Shown here in pieces: positions 54,734-64,000 of a DNA stretch of 64,000 bases. The stretch's first letter is position 1. Every line of letters begins with the position of its first letter. The notes under the pieces were generated by a model. That model worked only from the letters and a program-made list of their open reading frames with translations. It searched no databases and had not been told where the DNA came from. The translations under genes were made by a program, and so were the position numbers. The DNA is from Pascua guehoae. Taxonomy: Eukaryota > Basidiomycota > Tremellomycetes > Trichosporonales > Trichosporonaceae. The stretch covers positions 1,978,008 to 2,042,007 of the forward strand of contig BCJX01000005.1 in NCBI GenBank assembly GCA_001600415.1, read 5' to 3'.

Positions 54734-56508
54734 TTACGATTCAGCCGAGTACACTGGCGGCGCCACCCCCAACCCCATCTCGGCAGCATACTCATCCATG
54801 ATCCGACACCGCACGTCCTCGAGCAGTGCCTGGCGCTCGTGCACCTGCGTCGACATGGACGTAATCTCGCCGACGAGCAGTCCGCTCTCCTCTCTTGTCT
54901 GAGCAATGGCGCTATTGACATGGGCGACCATGTCGCGGCAGTGCTCCGTGCGCTCCACGAGTGATGGTCGAAAATAGCCTCTGTGTTATGAGCCACTGTC
55001 CATTTCCCCCTTGCCACCTCACCTCGACTTGGACTTACCCGCTCGGCAACGTGGCCGTAAACGGAGGGATCGACGGCTTGACTCCACGCGCCTCTGTAAA
55101 CAACCGCACAGCCATGTCATAGTTGTACTCTGCCTTGGAGTTGAGTTTGCGCTTCAGTCCAGCCTCATCTTTGCCGCTGCACTCTTCGGTGGCGCGTTCA
55201 AATTGCTCTGCCGCGCGCTCGATGCAATCGCGCGTGCGGTCTAGGAGTCCTTGGGCGCGGGTTTCTGTCGCTAACAAGGCGTGGAGCTGGGGTCAGTATC
55301 TCTTCAACAATGTTGGGCGGCAGATTGCCGTTAAACCGCCCTCGTCCTCCCCCTCATATGTCAGGACATTGCTCTGTCCCATAGAGCTCATCTTCCAGCG
55401 CAGTCCAGCCTAAGATCACTCGGGTTGTAGAGAGCGTTTGCTGGCCCACACCCAGCTGCACAGCTCGTCCTCCAGAGATGCGATAGCCAGAACTGTTTCA
55501 AGCCGTAGAGCTCGCCCCTCCATCCTCCATGCAGAGCTGTAGTACTGGTCCGTTCCGGAAGAGGTGCAGTGCTCGTCTAGGCTCGTGATGCGCTCCCCCG
55601 TCACGGCAGGGCCACAGGGCTCACGCGACACAGCATTGTAGCTGCACCACTGATGTCTGTTCATCCCTGAACGAACGTTTCAGATTGGTGACATTCGACG
55701 TGTCGCACGCCCACTCCGACGAGACAACCCAGCCCATCTCCTCCATCCAGCCGCCAAATGTTCCGGTGCAACGACTCCCGCACAGACCAAACTCACCCGG
55801 TTCAGCTCTGGCAAGACGGCCCCAACCCTCTCCTCTGCGGCGTCTTCATCGGGATACTCTGGCGTCGGGCCCTTGAACACACGCTCATACAGCGCGAGCA
55901 GCTCGCGGCGCATCTGTGCGCGCCGGTCCGTGAGCCGCGTGAGCTTGTCGACTTTGGCCGCCAGGTCGGGAACGGACGCCTCGAGCTGCGCGAGCCGCTG
56001 GCGCGCCTCTTGCTCGAGCGCAAAGCGGGTTTCGTACTCTTGCTGCTGCTCGGTCGTGCGCGTCGAGAGGACATTGTCGTGTGAGCGCGGATGGCGCATC
56101 TTGTACAGGAGGCGGGTTGACGTGGATGATTGCAGGGCTTGCCAGTCGGTGAAGACGCCCTTCCTGGGCTGTTAGTTCTGGTACTCGTGTGTGTAGCCGT
56201 GTAGGCAGTCGCGTGACTCGTGTGAGCACTCGTACGAGCAGTCGTGTCGTCCTACACTCGTGCTGGCTTCCCTATGACCGTCCTTGTGGCAGCGCTCGGC
56301 TCAGAACTCACGTCGCATCCTCGCGAATCTTCAGCGTCCTCCGCGCCGCGGTCAGCTCGCCCTGCGCCGTCTCGAGCTCGAGGCGCGTCGAGTCACACAG
56401 CCGCGGGGCATACTCGAGCGCTTTGATTTCCGACGTCAGCAACTGGTGTTTTTCGACATGGGCGCGGATCCTGTCCATCGACGTCGTTGTGGGAGGCTCC
56501 TTGGGCAT
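54734..56508 (-). CDS. Conserved fungal coiled-coil protein
   Basis: Firm exons are 56508-56312, 56163-55797, 55270-55039 and 54980-54734; the last two are in phase with each other. The N-terminal half is strongly helical (HQLLTSEIKALEYAPRLCDS, then LEQEARQRLAQLEASVPDL). It ends with ALYERVFKGPTPEYPDEDAA, a motif I associate with a conserved fungal coiled-coil protein of unknown role. The C-terminal part (LLDRTRDCIERAAEQF, NSKAEYNYDMAVRLF, HVNSAIAQTREESGL) is again coiled coil and ends PPVYSAES. Between 55796 and 55271 several exons must lie (for example one encoding GWVVSSEWACDTSN and one encoding LETVLAIASLEDEL), but I could not join them in one frame. Two separate genes are possible but less likely. 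No membrane segment or signal peptide is seen. Confidence 0.6.
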
Positions 56509-57103
56509 TGTGGTGATGCAGCGAGACAATGTTTGGTGATAAGAGATTGCATGGGTTGTGGAGTTTGATGTGGATGGGACTCCATCCCATCCGAGCTTAA
56601 ACGTCATTGTCAGGCACCACCGACTCCGGCACGTCAGTCCGTGCATGGGATCGGGCCCAAGCTGCTAGCGCCGAATACGAGGCCAAGATGACATGGGGTG
56701 CCCTTCCCATGTGATCGCGATGAGCATGGGGAACTCGCCCTTGAATAAACCCTGATCCACTATTGTGGAACCGAGAAGGTCTCATGGGTCGAGACGAGCA
56801 TGAGGTGGTTGTTTGGAAACGCGGGTCGCTACACCCTGACAGTGTGCGGAGAGAGTTGAGTTTCATCGCAGACCACGTGCCACACTACCGACGCATGCAC
56901 ACATGCCATTCACAAAGCTGCGACATCGGCTCTTAATGGAGAATGGTCTTGACGCTGATGGTGCACAACTTCCGTCGTGTGTAAGCGATCCCCGCCTCAG
57001 ATCCGTAATCTATGTGCATGAAGGATACCCAATGCCTATGAACACCACCCACATCCCGAACTGCAAGGCAGCACCTATACACCGTCCTCCACATCTCTCA
57101 AGC
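56509..57103. other. Intergenic between two minus-strand genes
   Basis: This contains the promoter of the coiled-coil gene and the 3' flank of RRP12. A plus-strand frame of nearly 400 codons starts here but is antisense to RRP12 and is not a gene. No other feature is seen. Confidence 0.5.
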
Positions 57104-60100
57104 TCATGCGCGCGAGCCCTTCTTCTTGTTGGTGAGGCTGACGCGCTCACCCTTGCCCCCACGACGCTGGGCCGCCTGTCCAATGGGGACATACGAGTAC
57201 GGGTCGGGAGCGTTGGCCTTCTTGACGTCTCCGCCGGCGCGCTGGAGTGTGAGTACCAGAGTTTAAGAAGAGTTGATGTGCCAAATATCTTGCCTTGGAG
57301 GCAGGGTTGGTGCCACACGCCACAACTCGAGACTCACCTTGCTCTTGTACTCTTCTCCGAGACGCTTGACGACCTTCTTGGCCTTCTTCTTTGGCTTGTC
57401 GCCAATGAGCTCGTCGAGGTCCATGGCCTCCTGGGCACGCTCCTCCTCGCGCGAACGTTTCGTGTTCTTGTTGAACCGGATGCCACCGCGGCCATCGCGC
57501 ACAGCACCATCAATACCCTTCATGGCCGACAGATAGGCGTTGCCCGCGCCAGCGGCCGCATCGGCGTCCATCGCGTCGTCGCCGCCGTCGCTCTCGCCAT
57601 CCTCGATAATGAGACGGCCCTGCTTGTCCGTCTTGAAGTGCGACGCGTCCTGGCCCGGCTTGCGCTTACGCGACGCCGATGGGTCGGCACGCGACACGCC
57701 GCCAGCGATCGAGCGCGACAGGAGGTCAAGAGGCTCGTCACCCTCGGCGCGAATGTATGCTGCCTCAGCTGCCGCTTGCGCCTTGCGCTGGCGCTTGGAC
57801 AAGGGCTTGACCACGCGAGACGATGCGCCGTTGTCCTCGCCGTCCGACCCGAGGTCAGAATCCGAGTTGTACAGAATGTCGTCAAAGGCGTTGCCAGAGG
57901 ATGCCTTGGGGCGCTACCAGAGTTAGTCTTGTATCCCTGCCCAAGTACGACTCGACTCACCGACTCGTCCTCCTCATCATCGCCAGTCGCAGCCTTTTTC
58001 CTCTTTGCGCGGTCCTTCCTCCTCTTGATGTTCTCGAGCACCTTGCGCTCACCGCCCTCGGGAGCATTCCTGTACACCTCGTCGTAGCCAAACTTGCGGA
58101 TCATACGCTCAAAGATGTGCACCGTCTTGCTCTTGAAGTGGTTCTTGTGGTCGTGGACCCAGCCCAAAAGTGCGGGGACAAGCACGTCGAGGTGGGGGGC
58201 GACGGCGTCGTGGGGCAGTGCGACAACGGCGACCTTGACAAAGCCGAGAGCCGACTTGACAATCTCGCGGTTCTTGGAGCCGACAAAGACCACGATAGTG
58301 GCCACCAGCTCCGAAATGAGGTCAGGCGACACGTCGTCCTTGAACTCGAAGAGAAGACGCGAGAGCGCGTTGATCGACGCAGAGATCATGTGCGGCGTTG
58401 TACCAGTGAGACCAGCGGCAACCATGGTGATGTACTCCTGCGCGTTCGCGGCAACAGTGTCTGCAGAGTCAGCAACCACACCCTGCCTTCCTAGGCGGGT
58501 CAACTCACTCTCAGCCATCTCCTCGCTGTCCTCGTCAACGGGCACACTCTGCTTGACTTCACCACCCTGGGCCATCTTGTTACCCATGACAACGAGAAGG
58601 TCAAAGCCGGCGTCGCGAGCCTTCTCGTTCACCTCCTTGGTACCGAGAACGGCCTCGGAGAGGAGCTCGGGAATAAGGTGGAGAAGGTCGGTGGGGAGGG
58701 CCTCCACAAGCGTTGCAAGAAGCTGGAGGCGGTCGCGCTGCGCACCGGGTCCGACACCGGCGGCAACGTCGTTGAGCTGAGCAACGAAGGCCTCGAGCTT
58801 GTCGCCCTGCACGGCGGCACCGAGCTTACCAGCCTCGAGCAGGCGCTTGAGAAGGCGGTAGCTCTTCTTCTGAACTGTCGCGTCCGAGTGCTCGAGCAGG
58901 GCCTTGGTGGCCGTTGCCGCGAACAGGGATGCAGACTGCGCAGGAGGGAGGTTGGGCACAAAGATGATGAGGAGGTCAAGCATCGTGTGCGAGATGGGCG
59001 AGGAGCCCGGTGCAGGGATGGTGTCGGTGCCGAGGTTTTGAGACAGGTGCGACGTGACCGTGTTGTACGTCTCAATAACGTCCTTCTCGGTCATGATGCC
59101 GACCCACGCGTTAATCACGTCGGAGACCATGCCGCGCTGCTCACGGGGCATCTTTGAGAAGACGTTCAGGAGCACAGAGACCATGTCCTTGGCCATCGCC
59201 TTGAGCGCGTCAAGGTTTTCCTTGGCCGCAGCCTGGTCGACACCAAACTGCTTGCGCAGCTCAGCCGCGTCGGTGGTGGACGACAGAAGACGCTCCGTCG
59301 ACGAGACGAGCTGAGCCAGCGAGCGAAGGAGCGATGGGAGGAGCAATGGCTGCGTGTAGAGGAGGTTCGTGATGAGTGAGAGGAACGGTCCAGTAAGACC
59401 CTCCTTGAGGTCGCGGGGCATCTCGCAGAATCCAGGCAGGCAGTCCCAGATCTGGCCGACAATGACCTCCCAGACCTTGGCCTCGGCGGCGCGGCCACCG
59501 TCCTCGGCAGCGACCTTGCGCTCGAAGATGCGCTCAGACAAGGGGCGGAAGTAGTCACCGAAGAAGGCGAGCGAGTCGTTGGTTGTCCGGGCACGAATAA
59601 GGGGGAGAAGGTGCGCACGGCCAGGCTGAGGAGTGCGTCCAGATCTGAGAGTTAAATTTCTGAACAACGCAGAACAACTCACCCATCGGGCTCAATGTTG
59701 AGAGGAAGCGCGTTGAGCACTCCCTCGACACCAATAACCTCAATCGCCATACCGACAACATCGTCGACCTTGTCCTTGGCCTCAAAGCCCTTCTGGACAC
59801 GGAGGTCGCCGATGTCACGGATAAGAGGAAGCAGCAGCTCCTCGGCGGCAGTCGGCGCAGTGCCGTTGGGGTCGACTCTTGGCTCGCCAGGCGTGACGCG
59901 GAGGCGAAGGCGGGAGACGAGGGCGGCAAGAATGGTGAGGAGGTCGGGAAGGAGGAGAGCGTGTCCGTCGAGCGCGTCAGTGAGCGCAACGAGAAGGCGG
60001 GTAAGGAATGGCGTCTTCTGCTTCTTGCGCGCGCCAGCCTGGAGGGACCCTTGGCGCATAAAGGACACGGAAGCGAGAATCGCGTCGTCAGTGATGCAGA

Positions 60101-61335
60101 AGCGCACAATGCTGTTGGCGACTGCATCAGCGGCCGCCTTGCGGACAGCCGGTGTCGCTGACGGCGCAAGAAGGATCTCGTTGAACGTCAGGTTGAAGAC
60201 CTTGGGCAGGTACGTCGGGAGCATCACTGCGTCCTGCAGCGCCATCTTAACAAGCGCAGACGACAGCGCTCCGAGGTATGCCGGAGTGTCCGTGGATCCG
60301 AGCTCTGGCGCAGACTTCAACAGAGAGTCCACGATGGTGGGGAGGTTGGACAGGACGGCGGGCTTGGCGCCAGTCGAGTCAACAGGGGGAGGTGAGAGAA
60401 GGTGGGAGAGAAGACCGTACACCTGCGAGGTGAGGTGGGGGTGAGGAGGGAGGGACAGGAGCAGCGAGCAGAGTTTTGACAATTGCTGTGACTGTTAGTG
60501 TGGGGACAACAAGCCGATCGATGGCTCCATGGCAACTCACCTCGTCGCCCCAAACAGCGACCCATCCACGGAGGCCCTGCACAACCCAGATCGCCTTCTT
60601 GCCCTCTGCATCCTCGGCGTCGGCGAAGCGCGCCTTCTTGCTCTTGCTGGAGCCTCCAGAGCGGATCTCCTCCTCGAGAGCGGCCGTCACCCACTCGCGT
60701 GCGCGGGGCAGGTAGGGGTGAGCCCCTGGTGACACACGAGGAGGAACGGGGGTGACAAGGACCTTACGAACACCCTCCTGCGCGACGTGGCGAACCTTGG
60801 GACGGGGGTCAAGGTTGAGCTCGAGGAGGTAGTTCCAGGCGCGCTTGAGAAGCGGCGACGAGTTGAGCAGGCCTGGAGTGGCAAAGAGGAGGAGCGTAAT
60901 CGTGACCTGCATCAAGGAACGGAGGGCGGGAGGGTGAGGGAGTGCGGTCTCGTAGATGGGGAGCATGCACTCAAGAAGTGGCGAGAGCTTGGAGAGAACA
61001 ACCTGTGTGGGCGTCTCGGGGGCGACGATCGCCAGGAGGTACAGCGTCGCCGGGATGAGGGCGCCGCCACTCATCTTCTCCGTCTCGGCGAGCTCCTCTC
61101 CAGACTCTCCGGGAAGAATCTCATCTGAGCATGCCTTTTCGAGACATTGGAGCAAGGCGGTAAAGTAGGCCGTCGCAGAGTGGGGCAGGGTCGAACCAGG
61201 CAGAGTGTAGGAGATGGTTGCCTCGATGGCTGTCAAGAGCTGTGCGGGTTTGGCCTGGTGCGCGAGGCTAGACGATGCAAGTCGCCGGACGTTGGCGAGC
61301 TGGGTGGCGAATGACGCCGTGACTGTCGACGCCAT
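57104..61335 (-). CDS. RRP12: Ribosomal RNA processing protein Rrp12
   Basis: Six exons close in phase: 61335-60541, 60485-59683, 59644-58509, 58460-57961, 57913-57338 and 57241-57104, giving 1315 residues. Yeast Rrp12 is about 1230 and human RRP12 about 1300. The protein is built of HEAT/armadillo helical repeats with the NUC173 region in the middle (around AFFGDYFRPLSERIFERK to DCLPGFCEMPRDLKEGL). It ends with a long basic, acidic and Lys-rich tail (NIKRRKDRAKRKK; DDILYNSDSDLGSDGED; VSLTNKKKGSRA) typical of nucleolar proteins. Rrp12 is a GTP/RNA-binding karyopherin-like factor needed for maturation and nuclear export of both pre-ribosomal subunits and for the nuclear cell-cycle programme. 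The frame is intact throughout. Introns are 39-56 nt, except the last, which is 96 nt. Confidence 0.93.
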
Positions 61336-61745
61336 GGCTTTTGTGCGCTAGGCGAGAGAATGATGAGGAGGATGTGTTTGATGGCGGTGAGGAGCCTTCT
61401 AGGCTGTCGGCACTGAGGTCAGAGGTCGAGTTGCGGCAACCTTCAAAATCTCAAGTCACGTGCCCGTCATGGCACGTGGCAATCTGGTCCCGCGGCCTGC
61501 AGGTCTCTCAGCTGATCGCCTTGCTATCTGTTGCCGACCGTGCCGAGCTGTTGTGATTTGCTCTTAGACGATGTATGTTTGCGCGTTGATGCACACCACA
61601 TCACATTATTGAACATGCCCCATGTTGATGAGTGACCGAAAACACTGAGGTGTCGTTTGTTGGGACTGTTAAACATCACGACATCTCCACCCGTGAACAT
61701 CCCGTCCCCTAGGCATGCCTCTGCAGTCTCCAGATGCCTTACTGA
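61336..61745. other. Intergenic
   Basis: Upstream flank of RRP12 and 3' flank of the small secreted protein gene. No gene was recognised. Confidence 0.5.
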
Positions 61746-62462
61746 TCAAGTCTGGTCCTCTGGTCGGAGTAAAAGTTGTATGAGCTCAACCACTTTCGAT
61801 TGTGTCCTACCAGATACCTCAAGGCTCATCACCGGCGGTGGTGATGCTACTACGTCGATGAACTCGTGAGTTTTGGGGTACATAATAGCAACAGCAAACA
61901 CAAACAGTATCACATGGTAGAACGGACTAGCGTTGTTACAACCATCATGGCGTCCGCCCCTCCGTCTCCTCGTAGCCCCGTCAATGATAAGTCTGAGGCA
62001 ATCGTTGGGGTTTGGGGGATTGGCAGGTGTACAACTGCTAGGGTCCCAGATATAGGCACGCGCCTTCAGTCCGGGGATGTTGAGGACCTCGCTCGCGAAG
62101 CGGTGGACGGCAGTGCTAACGTCCGCCTCGCGCCTGTCGATGATTTGGTCCGAATCGCCGACGTACGAGGCTGCAAAAACGACTGTGAAGCCTCGGTGTA
62201 GTTTTCGAGAGTCGTCTCCGAGGGGTGCTTGTTCAAGAATACGGCCTTCGATCCTGTCAATCCAGTCTGCCTGCTCCTTCTTCCCAAACAATGGCGGAGG
62301 GTAGTCATCGCGACTGGGCTGTCCCGTGCATTGGTGCGTGATGTACTGAAGTTTAAGGCCGCTGTTATAGTCTTGAGCGGCCGCAAGACTGTTGTCGATG
62401 GGGGAGCCAACGGCTAGGACACCGAAGGCGGCGATGATCGAGAAGAAGGACCGGACGTTCAT
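61746..62462 (-). CDS. Hypothetical small secreted protein
   Basis: One open exon of 238 codons from the ATG at 62462. It begins with a typical signal peptide (MNVRSFFSIIAAFGVLAVGS). The mature part contains QYITHQCTGQPSRDDYPPP, QADWIDRIEGRILEQ and a short Cys-rich segment (DPSSCTPANPPNPNDCLRLI). It could be a small extracellular protein with two or three disulfides. Near residue 175 a Arg/Gly-rich stretch and GTAACA suggest that an intron may start there; the following hydrophobic segment (FYHVILFVFAVAIMYP) might then be intronic rather than a membrane span. The family is not recognised. An upstream in-frame ATG would add 26 residues before the signal peptide and is disfavoured. Confidence 0.55.
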   Translation of the reverse strand: MNVRSFFSIIAAFGVLAVGSPIDNSLAAAQDYNSGLKLQYITHQCTGQPSRDDYPPPLFGKKEQADWIDRIEGRILEQAPLGDDSRKLHRGFTVVFAASYVGDSDQIIDRREADVSTAVHRFASEVLNIPGLKARAYIWDPSSCTPANPPNPNDCLRLIIDGATRRRRGGRHDGCNNASPFYHVILFVFAVAIMYPKTHEFIDVVASPPPVMSLEVSGRTQSKVVELIQLLLRPEDQT

Positions 62463-62754
62463 GGTACGGAAACCAACGGGTGATGTGGAAGACACGGACT
62501 GGGAAGGCGAAGGATGGTCAAGTCGCACCGCCCACGACACCTTGGGCCCGAATTCTTTCCCTAAACTCCATCATCATTCGTGCTTCATGCAGCTATAACC
62601 TGGAGGAGCTACCGACCCTGACTGTATGTCAGTCGTCGGCTAAAGCATGGTGCTTACCCCCATTAGGTAGCCCTCAGCCGTTCACCTCCACGAGGCCAGT
62701 CTCCAGAATGCCAGAATGATTTTGTCGCCCACGCGGATTGTGCACGTCGGACGT

Positions 62755-63954
62755 TTAGGATCGATGCCGTTTTGACATTCTCGCAGTCTCCAAATCGAAT
62801 TGCTCCTGACCCACGAGGGCACGGTACTCGTCCCACGATAGGATCGAGATTGCCTGGGAATCATCGGTAAGACCCAGAGGGGGGACCGGCCTCGCCCCGT
62901 AGACGAACGAGCCATCTCCCTCTTCCATGTTGACCTGGCATAGGAGATTAAAGATGAGGACGCTGTATGCATCGCGCGGGTCAATGTCGACTGTTGTGGA
63001 GTACTCCTCAAGATCACTGGGGGGAAACTGGGTGAGGCCAACGAGGGTGATACGCTTAGTCTGCCTGTAAATGCGGATAAAGATTGCCAAGGTCTCGAAT
63101 AATGTGGCTGGGTTAGAAAAGGTGGCCCGGGAGTCTCGTATGGCGTCTTCGGAAGGAGTTTGAAAAAATAGCACGAGATCTTCGTGAGAAACGAATCCGA
63201 AGCGGCGAAATGGGTCGCGTCCAATGTAGGGTATTGGCCGACCTACAAGGGAGATGACCAGCTTGCCTGCCCTTCTGGCGCCCGCATCGTCGCCGATGGG
63301 TGGGATAGTGTTGGGAGTAGTTCGAGTGCGAAGGACAACGTCTCCCTTATCCTTTGAGAAGCAGAGGGTGTCGAGGCGCTTGAAATGGCCGCCCCCAATA
63401 AGGGAAGGGAGGCGCTCAAAGAGTTGCATTTCGATGGGCATTTGGATGGCTGAAGCATTCGTGCATCCGCCATCGATGCTGATGTGGAGCTTGCGGACTG
63501 CGCCCAAGAGTCGCTCTTGCTGGGGAGACCACGAGATACGTGCCGTGAGGTTGTATGACGAGCGGAAAGCCGGATGCCCAGCTTCAAGCCAAGATCCATT
63601 ATGATCTCTGTCCGCTGTGCACAACACCGTCAGGGTTGCCCCTGGTGGATGAGTAACATGCATGACGAGCTGCTCGGCGAGAACAATGTCAACATGTTGG
63701 CGCAACCTGCGAGAGACGCGGCGGAAAGTGAGGAGCAATTCGTACGGTGCAACGTCGACTACCGCCTCGACAATGTGAGGAAAGGACGCGTAGTCGATGA
63801 CAGAAGCCGTGAAGGTGGGTTTCAAACATTGTATTGGTTGGGCTTGTTACTCATAAGCATTGGACGATCGGATCAGACAGAGAGGGAGCAAGGTTCTTCG
63901 AGAGCAAGGGGGAGAATACGAGGGGCCGGGACTGAACTCACATTGCTGGTACAT
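62755..63954 (-). CDS. F-box-like hypothetical protein
   Basis: The main exon is open from 63842 to the stop at 62755, but it has no in-frame ATG at its start. An upstream ATG at 63954 (MYQQ) followed by a GTGAGT donor joins in phase to an AAG acceptor before 63842. This gives 366 residues beginning MYQQSQPIQCLKPTFTASVI. The first segment (FPHIVEAVVDVAPYELLLTF, then RRVSRRLRQHVDIVL) is a degenerate F-box-type helical motif of the style seen at 44.6 and 53.0 kb. The rest is globular, without repeats or membrane segments. Function unknown. The short first exon and 100-nt intron rest only on splice signals and phase. Confidence 0.6.
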
Positions 63955-64000
63955 TGGCAGTGGTGGAGGGTGCTCACGGAGAGCAGGGGCAGGCAAGTGA

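Noticed and set aside
56903..58087. 394-codon plus-strand frame
   Set aside because: It is antisense to RRP12 exons, which match the family over their full length.

Overview
This window is nuclear DNA from a fungus, most likely a basidiomycete yeast of the Tremellomycetes, possibly Trichosporonales. That placement is an inference from overall character, not from a database search. The DNA is GC-rich. Genes carry many short introns, mostly 38-60 nt, with GTGAGT, GTAAGT or GTACGT donors and CTAAC/CTGAC-like branch points. Both tRNA genes have introns at the canonical position. The protein set is fungal: two Gal4-type Zn2Cys6 regulators, a CreA/Mig1-type repressor, an MFS sugar transporter, a Mtr10/transportin-3 import receptor and Rrp12. 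I rebuilt exon structures by hand from splice sites and reading phase. For the core genes the phases close exactly over the whole coding length.

Layout. 0-9 kb: a truncated unknown gene (-), an unknown proline-rich gene (+), a YCII-domain gene with an unusually long intron (-), and a 9-exon Zn2Cys6 factor (-). 9-13.7 kb: gene-poor sequence with a 154-bp Tc1/mariner-type MITE and tRNA-Ile(AAU). 13.7-24.3 kb: an accessory stretch of secreted proteins, namely a GPI-anchored wall protein, a ricin-B-type lectin with an internal tandem duplication and a broken frame, and a secreted beta-lactamase-like serine hydrolase. It also holds tRNA-Arg(ACG) with a long structured intron, dispersed repeats, minisatellites and long homopolymers. 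25.4-30.9 kb: an MFS sugar/polyol transporter and a Zn2Cys6 factor, transcribed divergently from about 420 bp that contains a perfect 24-bp CGG/CCG palindrome. 31.5-34.8 kb: MTR10/TNPO3 homologue (-). 34.8-38.2 kb: a long upstream region with a 769-N assembly gap, then the CreA/Mig1-type gene. 40.4-44.6 kb: gene-poor. 44.6-54 kb: an F-box-like protein (+), an mpaB-type oxygenase (-), a calpain-like secreted protease with a Ser/Ala-repeat tail and several frame breaks (-), and a second F-box-like protein (+). 54.7-64 kb: a coiled-coil protein (-), RRP12 (-), a small secreted protein (-) and a third F-box-like protein (-).

How the genes may work together. The clearest functional unit is the divergent transporter/regulator pair around 27.6-28.0 kb, which looks like a candidate nutrient-uptake module. 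The CreA/Mig1-type gene is the expected glucose-repression layer above such modules, but no direct link is visible here. MTR10 and RRP12 are housekeeping genes. The secreted genes at 13.7-24.3 kb and 48.9-51.3 kb show duplications, low-complexity expansions and frame breaks that the neighbouring core genes do not show. This points to fast evolution or decay, or to assembly error at repeats.
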